64,000 nucleotides of DNA from Bacteroidetes bacterium HGW-Bacteroidetes-16 (lineage in GTDB: Bacteria; Bacteroidota; Bacteroidia; Bacteroidales; F082): assembly GCA_002840975.1 (NCBI GenBank), contig PHDN01000014.1, forward strand, positions 1 to 64,000. The letters run 5' to 3'. Below the pieces are notes generated by a model. The model saw only the letters and a program-made list of their open reading frames with translations, was not told the origin of the DNA and made no database searches. Position numbers and translations under genes: made by a program. Below, piece by piece: positions 50,463 through 59,823 of the stretch. Within the stretch, counting starts at the first letter, position 1. Each line of letters begins with the position of its first letter.

Positions 50463-53165
50463 TTAAATATCCCTAAAGTCTTTTTTCTTGTTCAGTTTCA
50501 AATCTTGCAGGATGCTGGCCTTTACATTAATGCTAAAATTCCAGCTTTGACGAGCCCCTGTTGGAATCCAGCTGAAACGCATTTCCCAGCAGTGTAAATC
50601 ACGGTAGAGATTGATGGAGGTATAGGAAAGTTTGTTCTGGGTAAAATCCCATCCGGAGTTAAAGGTAAATTTCCACTTGGGTGTGATATTCACCTGGCCC
50701 GAAAACCCAAGCGTTTGTACGATGGTTTCGGTAGGGACTTTCATGTAGTTGATATAGTTGAACTTGTTGGTATAGGTAAAATTGTAGTTGAGCGAAAGCG
50801 ACCAGGGGATTTTCCAATCCACGAAGTCATCAGGATTGTTTTCAATTTCATCCATTTCGGCCTCTGTGGCATTGGGCGGGGTTTCGGGAGAAGATTCAGT
50901 TTCCTTCTTACCTTTGTTTTTCCCCAACTCCTTATCGCTGATGCTATAGCTCATGCTTAATCTCCAGGAAGTATTATCGATGCGCAACAATTTACGGTTG
51001 ATGTCCCATTCGTACTTATTGTATCTGTATCCTGCTGAGTCGGCGGCGTATGGGTCCCACAACGAGTTATATTGAATAGAAAAACCCTTCCACAACGTGG
51101 TACGTCCACTCATGGAGATCATCGACATTTTTAAGGAGTCGGCAGCCAGGTTATAACTTCCCGAGATATTGAAACTTTCGATCAGCACCACCTTCCTAAG
51201 GCCGGTAATGGTATCTTTTCTCGAGGGAATTTTCATCTCCAGGTTATTCCCCAAGCTAAATGTAATGCTTCCCGATTTTTGGCCAGGTGGCGAGCCAAAC
51301 AACGATTCCTTAAAATGAGAATATTGCACCTCGTTTCCATCCTTATCCAGGTAATTGCCGTAATACCCATAGTTATTTGTACTAAAATCGGGTGTATAGG
51401 AGAACCCTAAACTTGGGGTAAGAACGTGCCTGATGGCGCGGACGGGGCCCTTTTTAAAACGGGCCATTCCAAATAATTTGGTCGAAAGGCTGGTACTTAA
51501 ACTATAATCATAAGCATTTCGAAAACCGGGAATGGTGTCTTTTGGATTGAATCCAATGATGGTGTCGTTACCTGAAATAAGGGTGTCGTTTACCCAATCG
51601 CGAATGCGAATGGTTTGGCTGGCCATTCGGTCGGTAAAATTGATGGAATTACTTAACGTGAAAAACTGAAGTACTTTTATTGGAAGAGCAATGGGAATTT
51701 TGTGGACGGCTCCCCATTGCATCTCATTGTCCCACATGGTTTGTGTAAAAATTGTTGAGTCGGAGGTACTCGCGGTATTTCGGGCATTGGTTGAATAGGT
51801 CACGCTCAGGTCTTCGTAGAACTTCTTTTTGCCACTACCTTCTCTTCGCAAAGGATAAAATCTATTTACTGAAAAATTAAGCTCCGGGAGAGTCATATCC
51901 ACCACATGTGTTTTGGTGTTTTGCCGGTGGCTGGCATTCAGGGTCAGAAAATATTGGCTGTTCCAGTTGCGTTGGTAGGCCACACTCGACTGAAATTCAT
52001 TGCTCAGGTAATCTTCAGCGGAAACCACGTTGTATTTTACATAATTGGAACTCACGATATTCACATTGGCTGTAAAAGTAGTGTTAGGCCTGGCTTTCGG
52101 ATCCTGCTGATGTGACCATCGGATGCGGAAGTCACGTGTGTCCGAATAATCAGGTGAATCTTTCGTGCCCACAATATTTTGGGCATAACCCAGGTTGAAG
52201 TCACCACCATAACGGTACCTTTTTTTGTAGCGGTAACGTGGCTTTACGCCCCAACTCCCCCTTGAATAAACATCTGCCAGCACCTGTAAATCCATGTAAT
52301 CGTTGATAGCCCAGTAGTATCCTCCGTTTTCAAGAAAAAAGCCACGTGTATTCGACTCACCGTAGGTGGGGATGACAATTCCGGAAGTTTGGCCCGATTT
52401 GTTTGGGAAAAATCCAAAAGGAAGTGCAAGAGGGGTTGGCATGCCTTCAATTTCGAGATAAGCAGGACCGGTTACAATTTTTGAATCAGGGATTACCCGT
52501 GCCTTGTTAAATTTGAATCCATAATGCGGATGCTCTTCTAAATTACAGGTAGTATACGATCCATGAAAAATGTTTACCGTATTGTCCTTGAGTTTTTTAA
52601 CCTGTTGACCATGCAAAAACCCCTGATCATCTTCTGTGATGACACCCGAAATGATCCCTTTTTGTGTGTCGAAGTTATAAGTCATGGTTTTCGACTTAAA
52701 CGTTTGTCCAGCCTGCGTAAATTCAGGATTTCCTATCATGTTTCCCGATGAATCGGCAACCCCGGCAGCGTAAACCGTATTCGTCGACATATCTACTTCT
52801 ATGTAAGCGGCTTTTAAAGTGATGTCTTTATAAGTAACCACCGCTTCGCCATAAAGAAATATTTTACGGTGTATGATGTTTTCAACAATACTATCTCGTG
52901 CTGTCCGTTTAACCTCTGCGTCAATTTTGTTGGACTTTTCTTTTTTCTTTTGAATCGTATCGTTTGTATTGCTTGTATTTATTAAAGTGTCGTTTGTTAT
53001 TGATTCATTAAAATTGAGGGTGTCCGCATGAACTGACTGATTTGAATCAGGAGGCATCAAACTTGTCCCCGGCATTGAAATGGAATATAATGTATCGCAG
53101 TTTAAAACGATGAGTATTAACCAAACCCATGTTAATAATTTGCCCGAAGAGTGATCTTTCAACAA
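50463..53165 (-). CDS. lptD: LPS-assembly protein LptD-like outer-membrane protein
   Basis: 900 residues. A hydrophobic signal segment covers residues 10-30. An N-terminal OstA-type jellyroll (IFLYGEAVVTYKDITLKAAYIEVD) comes next. A plug/barrel entry region contains PLALPFGFFPNKSGQTSGIVIPTYGES, a conserved LptD feature, and a long beta barrel follows. It receives lipopolysaccharide from the periplasmic bridge and inserts it in the outer membrane. The start codon is TTG (53165 or the next TTG at 53162), as an in-frame stop lies upstream and no ATG is near. It is divergent from the amidase gene with only 27 nt between the starts. Confidence 0.88.
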   Translation of the reverse strand: MLKDHSSGKLLTWVWLILIVLNCDTLYSISMPGTSLMPPDSNQSVHADTLNFNESITNDTLINTSNTNDTIQKKKEKSNKIDAEVKRTARDSIVENIIHRKIFLYGEAVVTYKDITLKAAYIEVDMSTNTVYAAGVADSSGNMIGNPEFTQAGQTFKSKTMTYNFDTQKGIISGVITEDDQGFLHGQQVKKLKDNTVNIFHGSYTTCNLEEHPHYGFKFNKARVIPDSKIVTGPAYLEIEGMPTPLALPFGFFPNKSGQTSGIVIPTYGESNTRGFFLENGGYYWAINDYMDLQVLADVYSRGSWGVKPRYRYKKRYRYGGDFNLGYAQNIVGTKDSPDYSDTRDFRIRWSHQQDPKARPNTTFTANVNIVSSNYVKYNVVSAEDYLSNEFQSSVAYQRNWNSQYFLTLNASHRQNTKTHVVDMTLPELNFSVNRFYPLRREGSGKKKFYEDLSVTYSTNARNTASTSDSTIFTQTMWDNEMQWGAVHKIPIALPIKVLQFFTLSNSINFTDRMASQTIRIRDWVNDTLISGNDTIIGFNPKDTIPGFRNAYDYSLSTSLSTKLFGMARFKKGPVRAIRHVLTPSLGFSYTPDFSTNNYGYYGNYLDKDGNEVQYSHFKESLFGSPPGQKSGSITFSLGNNLEMKIPSRKDTITGLRKVVLIESFNISGSYNLAADSLKMSMISMSGRTTLWKGFSIQYNSLWDPYAADSAGYRYNKYEWDINRKLLRIDNTSWRLSMSYSISDKELGKNKGKKETESSPETPPNATEAEMDEIENNPDDFVDWKIPWSLSLNYNFTYTNKFNYINYMKVPTETIVQTLGFSGQVNITPKWKFTFNSGWDFTQNKLSYTSINLYRDLHCWEMRFSWIPTGARQSWNFSINVKASILQDLKLNKKKDFRDI

Positions 53166-53177
53166 AATCGTTTGGTT

Positions 53178-53185
53178 TACTTTTG
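53178..53185 (+). promoter_or_regulatory. -10 box TACTTTTG for the amidase gene
   Basis: It matches TAnnTTTG 7 nt before the ATG at 53193, so the leader would be very short. It sits inside the 27-nt gap to lptD, so any -33 element would fall inside the lptD start region. Confidence 0.5.
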
Positions 53186-53192
53186 TTTAATA

Positions 53193-54401
53193 ATGGAAAT
53201 TTTTTTTAAAGTTGCAAATATAGTACCAAAAAATCAGAACCTGATAAACTTGAAACGAATCTGGATCATAACAATTGTGTTGCTGGCAACCTTCATTCCA
53301 AATCAATGGATAATGGCCCAAAAAGGTACCAAAATCAGTACGGTGGTTATTGATGCAGGACATGGAGGAAAAGATCCGGGTGCCTCGACTAAAAGGGTGA
53401 AAGAAAAAGACATCGCGTTGTCGGTTGCCTTGAAAGTGGGCGGGTATATTGAAGCACAATTTAAAGATGTTAACGTAATTTACACCCGCAAAACGGATCG
53501 GTTTATTCCGCTTTACGAGCGTGGTGAAATAGCCAACAGAAACAATGCTGATTTGTTTATTTCCATTCATTGCAATGCCAACAACAGTTCATCCATCTTT
53601 GGTTCAGAAACCTATGTGCTTGGTATTGAAGAAAAAAGAACCAAGTTGAATATGAATGTGGCGATGATGGAGAACGCGGCTATTTTACTCGAAGAAGATG
53701 CTTCGGAAAAATATGGCAATTTCGACCCAACTTCACAGGAAGCCATTATTGGTTTATCTCTTTTTCAAAATATCTATCTCGATCAGAGTTTGTCGTTTGC
53801 CTCCAACGTTCAACAGCAGTTCACCGAACGGGTGGGCAGGAAAGACCGCAGTGTGCATCAGGCAGGATTTTTAGTATTATGGAAAACCGCTATGCCTTCG
53901 GTGTTGATAGAGCTGGGATACCTTTCGAACCCCAATGAGGAAACCTTCCTTGCCTCTGAAAAGGGACAGGTATACCTGGCATCAGCCATTTACAGGGCAT
54001 TTAAAGACTATAAACTTGAATTTGAAAAGGAAAACAAAGCCTATGCCTATCGGGCTGAAGCACTTAAGCAAAATCAACCTGAGCAAGTACAAGAAAAAGA
54101 AGTGATTACGGATACAAGTCCCGCACCAAGGGAATTAGAATTTCTTGTTCAATTCTATACAAGTCCGCGACAGTTGCCGCTGAGCGATCCACGTTTTAAG
54201 CAACTCCCCGAAATATCCTATTATGAACACAATGGTTTGTATAAATATACAAGTGGACATTTTAGCAAGATGGAAGAGGCATCGAGGCATCAAACAAAGG
54301 TGCGAAAGCAGGGATTTGGAGATGCTTTTGTCATCGCGGTTTATCAGGGGAAGCGTATCCCTATTAGCGAGGCAAGGCAAATACAGTTGTCTGAAAATTA
54401 G
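53193..54401 (+). CDS. N-acetylmuramoyl-L-alanine amidase (AmiC type)
   Basis: 402 residues from the ATG at 53193. A hydrophobic segment IIWIITIVLLATFIPNQWIMA-like, near residues 23-43, serves as signal peptide or anchor. The amidase_3 domain starts VVIDAGHGGKDPGAS (zinc His), has a Glu-containing segment and VLIELGYLSNPNEE, with the catalytic Glu. The C-terminal extension (about 300-402) has a SPOR-like pattern (EFLVQFYTSPRQLPL...AFVIAVYQGKRIPI). It cleaves the amide bond between MurNAc and L-Ala in peptidoglycan during cell separation. It precedes the MlaD-family gene by 73 nt. Confidence 0.9.
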   Translation: MEIFFKVANIVPKNQNLINLKRIWIITIVLLATFIPNQWIMAQKGTKISTVVIDAGHGGKDPGASTKRVKEKDIALSVALKVGGYIEAQFKDVNVIYTRKTDRFIPLYERGEIANRNNADLFISIHCNANNSSSIFGSETYVLGIEEKRTKLNMNVAMMENAAILLEEDASEKYGNFDPTSQEAIIGLSLFQNIYLDQSLSFASNVQQQFTERVGRKDRSVHQAGFLVLWKTAMPSVLIELGYLSNPNEETFLASEKGQVYLASAIYRAFKDYKLEFEKENKAYAYRAEALKQNQPEQVQEKEVITDTSPAPRELEFLVQFYTSPRQLPLSDPRFKQLPEISYYEHNGLYKYTSGHFSKMEEASRHQTKVRKQGFGDAFVIAVYQGKRIPISEARQIQLSEN

Positions 54402-54474
54402 ATATTCATATTAATTAACGGCATTTTTTCGATGCTATAAAACAAAATATGTACCTTAGCGTTTTTAAAATACA

Positions 54475-55437
54475 ATGGCAGAAAAAAAAGTGAACCGATA
54501 TAAAGCCTATGGTATTGGCCTAAGTTTTATTGTTGCACTCGTACTTTTTATATGGGGCTTCAACTTCTTAAAAGGCAATGATATTTTAGGTAAAGAAACC
54601 GTTTATTTTTCTGAGTATTATCAGGTGAACGGGTTAGTGAAAGCGAACCCGGTGATGATAAATGGATTACGTGTTGGCAAGGTAAAAGATATCTATTTTA
54701 ACCCGGACATGTCGGGTCGTATCATCGTTTCGTTTACACTTAGCAATGACTTCCCCGTGCCCGTAAATTCAGTGGCACGAATCTTTAGCTCGGATTTAAT
54801 GGGCTCCAAAGCCATTGACTTGGTTTTGGGCGATTCGAAGCAATTTGCGCACGATGGTGACACGGTGAAGTCGCAGGTGGAGGCAGGTTTGATGGCCGAA
54901 GTAAATGCACAGGTGCAGCCCATAAAAAAGAAGGCGGAAGATTTGCTGGCTTCCATGGATACGCTGGTGGTGGCTTTTCAGTCCATATTTAATGAGTCGG
55001 CGCGAGACAACCTGAAGGAAAGTTTTAACAATATCAGGATGACCTTTGAAAATCTGGAAAATGCCACAGGAAATATTGATAACCTGGTAGTTACCGAATC
55101 TGGTCGGATTTCTTCCATTCTAATCAGGTTGGATTCACTTGCCCTGATATTGAGTCAAAACAAACAAAATTTTAATCAGATCATCTCAAATTTCAAATTG
55201 ATCAGCGATTCGCTTGCCCAATCAGACATCCCTGCTACTTTTTCCAACATCAATACCACCGTGGCCGAAATGCAGAAGTTGTTAAGTTCTATTGAACAGG
55301 GAAAAGGCACCCTGGGTCAATTGATGGTAAACGACAGTTTGTACAATCAATTAAATAACTCTGCGGCCAGCCTCGACTCGCTGCTGAGGGATGTACGTGA
55401 AAACCCCAAGAGGTATGTTAAATTCTCTGTTTTTTAA
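54475..55437 (+). CDS. MlaD/MCE-family protein
   Basis: 320 residues. One N-terminal membrane anchor (about 14-31: IGLSFIVALVLFIWGF). The MCE domain starts GKETVYFSEYYQVNGLVKANPVMINGLRVGKVKDI, followed by a helical, partly coiled-coil C-terminal region (Q-rich, about 150-300). MCE proteins form the periplasmic lipid-transfer rings of Mla-type systems that move phospholipids between membranes. No MlaE/MlaF genes are in the window. A short bidirectional terminator follows. Confidence 0.88.
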   Translation: MAEKKVNRYKAYGIGLSFIVALVLFIWGFNFLKGNDILGKETVYFSEYYQVNGLVKANPVMINGLRVGKVKDIYFNPDMSGRIIVSFTLSNDFPVPVNSVARIFSSDLMGSKAIDLVLGDSKQFAHDGDTVKSQVEAGLMAEVNAQVQPIKKKAEDLLASMDTLVVAFQSIFNESARDNLKESFNNIRMTFENLENATGNIDNLVVTESGRISSILIRLDSLALILSQNKQNFNQIISNFKLISDSLAQSDIPATFSNINTTVAEMQKLLSSIEQGKGTLGQLMVNDSLYNQLNNSAASLDSLLRDVRENPKRYVKFSVF

Positions 55438-55468
55438 CTGGTTCGTTCTTCCACCCTCAAAAAAAAAA

Positions 55469-55488
55469 GACGGTTCAGATGAGCCGTC
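55469..55488. terminator. Bidirectional terminator between the MlaD-family gene and cspA
   Basis: 8-bp stem (GACGGTTC / GAGCCGTC, one G-U pair) with an AGAT loop, an A-tract before and nine T after. Confidence 0.88.
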
Positions 55489-55514
55489 ATTTTTTTTTGC
55501 AAAAAAAGCAATCG

Positions 55515-55706
55515 TTAAATTACTTTTACATTTACTGCATTAAGTCCTTTTTTACCTTGTTGTAATTCAAACTCAACGTTATCACCTTCGCGAATTTTGT
55601 CGATTAACCCAGAAATGTGCACAAAGTGTTCTTTGTTGTTCCCTTCTTCACTGATGAATCCAAATCCCTTGGCTTCATTGAAGAATTTTACTGTTCCTTT
55701 ACTCAT
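55515..55706 (-). CDS. Cold-shock protein, CspA family
   Basis: 63 residues. MSKGTVKFFNEAKGFGFISEE contains RNP1 (KGFGFI) and EHFVHIS the RNP2 (VFVHxS-like) RNA-binding motif. The length is standard for a single OB-fold cold-shock domain. It binds single-stranded RNA/DNA and may act as an RNA chaperone. The promoter box at 55733-55740 predicts a short leader of about 22 nt, not the long leader of E. coli cspA. Confidence 0.94.
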   Translation of the reverse strand: MSKGTVKFFNEAKGFGFISEEGNNKEHFVHISGLIDKIREGDNVEFELQQGKKGLNAVNVKVI

Positions 55707-55732
55707 TGTAGATAATTAAAATATTAAAATAC

Positions 55733-55740
55733 AAAGATAT
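55733..55740 (-). promoter_or_regulatory. -10 box TATCTTTG for the cold-shock gene
   Basis: It matches TAnnTTTG on the minus strand 26 nt before the ATG. Confidence 0.5.
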
Positions 55741-55778
55741 TGTTATTTAATAACTTAAAGACATTTTTATAAAAAAAT

Positions 55779-58079
55779 TTATGGAAACACAATTTTTTTT
55801 GTGGATATCCACTTTTCATGATCGAAAATGGTAGCGATAATAATTCCCCTAAAGGCTCGCTCAGGCTTCCATGTGGCATGTTTACCATTGCAAAAGAATA
55901 CTCCCAGTTCAAGGCCGGCCTCGTCAGTCAGTCTGACTTTATAATCGCTTCTATTGGGAAATTCAAAATTGATCACGCCCCGTGATGGGTTTGGGTAAAC
56001 CAAAATATTCGGATCGTTAAGTGTATGATTTGATGTCGATACAATCGTTTTGTCCCACACCGCAAGGGTATATTCGCCCAGTTGCAGTTCATTCACAAAA
56101 ATATATCCGATCATCCACGTTCCCAATACTTCCTGGGGAACCATGTGCCATTCCTCAACCGAATTGGCCCGGTACAACAGTACGATGGAGTCGTTGCCGG
56201 AAAGTATCAAACTGTCATCTAAATATCCTCCCTGGCTATAGTAAAACCTTCCGCGTGCTTTAAAACTATCCGAAAGTAATCCTTCTGTTTGCCAATAGCG
56301 GTAAGGCGATAACCGCAAGCCTTCTACGGGTGCTTTCAAAGGGTCGGGGGCTGCCCAGTGATGTGTAACCCGCAACAATGATGAATCGGTACAGGCATCC
56401 AGATAAAGTTTAAAATAAGTATCGGGATAGGTGTATTCCTGAGGAGACGAAAACAACTTAAAATTGTCGGAAGTGGCATCACAAGCGGTTTCAAAAGGAT
56501 CGATCATAATGGCAACGGGATTAAAATCGATCATCTTAACCGAATGCCCCGAGGCACCGGAAAAGTGAATGGTATCGGTTTGAAATCGAAAATGATTGTC
56601 CATAAATCCTACCTCAACTACCACATCCATGGCCAGGAAGTCGGCTCCTTTGAATTTCTGTTGCGGGTAAATATCCACCCGAAATTCATTTCCAAGAGGT
56701 GTTACACGACTTGAGTCAATTGAGAAATGGGGAGTTCCGGGTGTGAATACCCAGGCATCAAAAAAACCACTCAGGTCGATCCCGGTATAGGAAGTTAAAA
56801 AATCACGCATTTCTTCGGATGAAACCGACTGGTATGCAAAATGATTCAAATAAGCTGTTACAGACTCAAAAAAAAGTGAATCCCCCAAATAAGCCCGCAA
56901 CGCGTTCACCACGGTTCCCCCTTTGTCATAAGCTGTTTTTCCATACGTAACATCTTGGGGTATATTGTTTAATGGCCAATAGCCACCATCAATGATGTGC
57001 GCTTTCAAAAGCATCTCTTTATGTTTGGCGCGCATGGTCTGAATAAAACTTTCGTGGCTGTATAATACTTCCAGATAGTACAATTCGCAAAAAGTAGCCC
57101 AGCCCTCATTCAACCACATGTCTTCGGCAGTAGAGCAGGTTACTTCATCACCGAACCACATGTGCGACAATTCGTGGGTATATAACGCTTCATAAGAAGT
57201 GCCTCCATTGAAGGCAAAATGTGGTAAGGCAATATTTCCGGCATGCTCCATGGCGCCAATGGCGGTTGAAGTGTAGCCTATTTTTTCAAAGGGATAAGGG
57301 CCGAAATGTGATTCAAAAAAATCCATGATTGCATCCAGGTTAACGAATGTTCCTGCCACTTTTGATGAATCTGCCGGACGAGTATATATCTCAATTGGAA
57401 TAGTATCCTCCAAACCGGGATATGAGTCGTAATAGGCGTGGAAATCTCCGGTGGCGACCGACACCAGATAGGTAGGAATTTCATGTACCATCTGCCAATG
57501 CCACGTTGTGGTTCCATCGCCATTGTCAATGGTTTCGGTGAGGAGGCCGCCACCAGTGGCCATTAGTCCATTTTCGAGTGCGGTATACACATCATAGGTG
57601 GCCCGGTCGGTAAAATCATCTACACACGGAAACCAGGTTTTCCCCAAATTATGTGGTATCGAAACGAATCCAACTCCTAAATTAAATGTATAATCACCCG
57701 AAAAATGATACCCTCCCCAATCTTCGTGAAAAGGTTGTCCATGATAATAGATGGTCGCGGTGATGGTATCATTCATTGCCAAAGGATTAGCAAAGAGAAT
57801 ATGCATTGTTTTTTCAGCCTGATTAAAGAAATGCTGTTGTCCATCTACAACTACTGAATCAACCGTGAGAGACTCCAAATTAAGCGGAACCTGAAATAAT
57901 CCACCAATCCTGGTTACAAAAGTGATTTCAGCATAGCCTGAAATGGTTTTGGAGTTGGTGTTCACATCGCTCAAATGCAGGTTGTAATGCAAGGCGTTCA
58001 GGGTGTCGCCAATGGATTGAGCAGTGATAAATCCACAGGAACAACAGGATACAATGACAAGAAGAAAATATTTTCTCAT
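55779..58079 (-). CDS. Secreted M1-family aminopeptidase with T9SS sorting domain
   Basis: 766 residues. A signal peptide (1-21, ending SCGFITAQ) precedes an M1 aminopeptidase domain. Zinc motif HELSHMWFGDEVTC (HExxH) and the third ligand in NEGWATF lie 18 residues apart. The substrate-binding GxMEN motif reads GAMEH. The last ~80 residues are a type IX secretion sorting domain (LVYPNPSRGVINFEFPN ... GIIIATIFDHEKWISTKKIVF). The protein is therefore predicted to be exported across both membranes and fixed or released at the cell surface, digesting peptides outside the cell. Monocistronic. Confidence 0.92.
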   Translation of the reverse strand: MRKYFLLVIVSCCSCGFITAQSIGDTLNALHYNLHLSDVNTNSKTISGYAEITFVTRIGGLFQVPLNLESLTVDSVVVDGQQHFFNQAEKTMHILFANPLAMNDTITATIYYHGQPFHEDWGGYHFSGDYTFNLGVGFVSIPHNLGKTWFPCVDDFTDRATYDVYTALENGLMATGGGLLTETIDNGDGTTTWHWQMVHEIPTYLVSVATGDFHAYYDSYPGLEDTIPIEIYTRPADSSKVAGTFVNLDAIMDFFESHFGPYPFEKIGYTSTAIGAMEHAGNIALPHFAFNGGTSYEALYTHELSHMWFGDEVTCSTAEDMWLNEGWATFCELYYLEVLYSHESFIQTMRAKHKEMLLKAHIIDGGYWPLNNIPQDVTYGKTAYDKGGTVVNALRAYLGDSLFFESVTAYLNHFAYQSVSSEEMRDFLTSYTGIDLSGFFDAWVFTPGTPHFSIDSSRVTPLGNEFRVDIYPQQKFKGADFLAMDVVVEVGFMDNHFRFQTDTIHFSGASGHSVKMIDFNPVAIMIDPFETACDATSDNFKLFSSPQEYTYPDTYFKLYLDACTDSSLLRVTHHWAAPDPLKAPVEGLRLSPYRYWQTEGLLSDSFKARGRFYYSQGGYLDDSLILSGNDSIVLLYRANSVEEWHMVPQEVLGTWMIGYIFVNELQLGEYTLAVWDKTIVSTSNHTLNDPNILVYPNPSRGVINFEFPNRSDYKVRLTDEAGLELGVFFCNGKHATWKPERAFRGIIIATIFDHEKWISTKKIVFP

Positions 58080-58298
58080 TTCCGGGTGTTTAAAAAGTAA
58101 AAGTAGTGATAAAATATTTGATTTTTGTTGAAATGTAAAATAGGATGCGGCAAATTTCGTTTATTCTTCAATACACTGCAAGGGTAGCCGGAATTGGATT
58201 CGTGACTGTTCGTTACTGAACAATTTCTGTTGTGCAATGAACAAACAAATAGTTTGTTTTTTAACGTTTATTAAACAGTAGTTTGGGGTTCAAATACT

Positions 58299-58306
58299 TA
58301 TATTTG
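58299..58306 (+). promoter_or_regulatory. -10 box TATATTTG for the TolC/HlyD operon
   Basis: It matches TAnnTTTG 45 nt before the ATG at 58352. Confidence 0.45.
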
Positions 58307-58351
58307 TGGCACATTTTTAGTGTATACAGTTGGATATTTAAAAATACAGGC

Positions 58352-59749
58352 ATGAATAAAAAAACGATGACTCTGATATTCGGAGTTTTACTGTTTATCT
58401 CCGGTAATCCCCTTTTAGCCCAGAAAGAATGGACTCTTGAAGAATGTATCCTTTATGCATTCGAAAACAACATAGAGATAAAGAAGAGCATCATTAGCGT
58501 TGAATCGGCTGATGCTGATTTACTGCAAAGTAAATTAAATCTGTTGCCAACAGCTAACGGAAGTGCCTCTCAGAGTTATCGGTGGGGTAGAAACCTGAAT
58601 CCTCAATCCAACCTTTATGTAACCGAACAAACAGATCAAACCAGTTTTGCATTGAGCTCGGATTTCACCTTGTTTAATGGTTTCCAGCAAATAAATAACG
58701 TTCAAAAAACTCAATTTGACTATTTGGCTATTAAATACGATTCTGATAAAATCCGGAATGACATGTCGCTGAATGTCGCAGCAGGTTATTTACTGATATT
58801 GTTTAATATTGAATTGGTAAAAAACGCAGAACGTCAGGTGCAAACATCACAAGACCAAATCAATAGAACGATGAAACAAGTTGAAGCAGGAGCCGTAGCA
58901 CGCGGAAGTCTTTTTGATATTCAGGCGCAGGGTGCCGGTGAAGAGGCTAATTTGGTAAGTGCCCGGAACAATTTGATGCTGGCTTACCTTGACTTGATGC
59001 AACTACTTGATCTGGAAGCGAATGCTGATTTTGATATTGAAAAACCCCAATTGGAAATTATTGGAACGCCCACGCTTTTACCGGCGGAAATGATATATAA
59101 TAAGTCAGTAACCTTAATGCCGGAAATAAGAAGTGCGGAATTAAGGGTACAGAGTGCCGACCGCAGTTTGGCCATGGCGAAGGGCATGCGTAGCCCACAT
59201 CTTTTCGTATCTGGTTCGTACGGCAGCGCTTTTTCACGACAAATACTTGAAATAACCGGATATACTCCTGAGGGAGTCCCCATCTTTGGCGACACAAAAG
59301 CTTTTGATTTACAATTTAATGACAACCGTTCGGGAAGCGTTTATTTTGGGTTAAATATTCCCATTTTCAATGGATTTCAGGTTTCTACCAACATCAACCA
59401 GTCGAAAATGTATCAGGAAACAGTTGATTTGAATCTACAATCTGAAAAACTGAGGCTTCGTAAGAACATCGAGTCGGCTTATGCCGATGCCATTGCAGCT
59501 TATCAAACCTACCTGGCACGGAAGAAAAGTGTAGATGCATTTTTCGAGGCATTCAAATATACCGAAGAAAAGTTTAATGTGGGGATGGTGAACTCTACCG
59601 ATTATAATGTATCAAAAATTCAATTGGCGAACGCCGAATCAGATCTGGCTTCTTCCAAATTTGATTATATCTTCAAAACAAAGATCCTTGATTTCTACAT
59701 GGGTAAAACCCTTTCGTTAAGTGATATTGCCAATGTAAAAGTGAATTAA
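58352..59749 (+). CDS. TolC-family outer-membrane efflux protein
   Basis: 465 residues from the ATG at 58352; the longer frame from 58283 includes the promoter box. A signal peptide (about 1-25, ending NPLLAQ) is followed by two TolC repeats with long helices (WTLEECILYAFENNIEIKKS start, and IESAYADAIAAYQTYLARKKSVDAFFEAF). It forms the outer-membrane duct of a tripartite exporter or type I secretion system. It precedes an HlyD-type adaptor by 74 nt; no permease follows, so the third component is elsewhere. Confidence 0.9.
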   Translation: MNKKTMTLIFGVLLFISGNPLLAQKEWTLEECILYAFENNIEIKKSIISVESADADLLQSKLNLLPTANGSASQSYRWGRNLNPQSNLYVTEQTDQTSFALSSDFTLFNGFQQINNVQKTQFDYLAIKYDSDKIRNDMSLNVAAGYLLILFNIELVKNAERQVQTSQDQINRTMKQVEAGAVARGSLFDIQAQGAGEEANLVSARNNLMLAYLDLMQLLDLEANADFDIEKPQLEIIGTPTLLPAEMIYNKSVTLMPEIRSAELRVQSADRSLAMAKGMRSPHLFVSGSYGSAFSRQILEITGYTPEGVPIFGDTKAFDLQFNDNRSGSVYFGLNIPIFNGFQVSTNINQSKMYQETVDLNLQSEKLRLRKNIESAYADAIAAYQTYLARKKSVDAFFEAFKYTEEKFNVGMVNSTDYNVSKIQLANAESDLASSKFDYIFKTKILDFYMGKTLSLSDIANVKVN

Positions 59750-59823
59750 CCTACATCCTATTGTTTTAAAGATATTGTAGTACTTTTACCGTTGAAACCT
59801 CAACAATATAAACCGCTTTAAAA

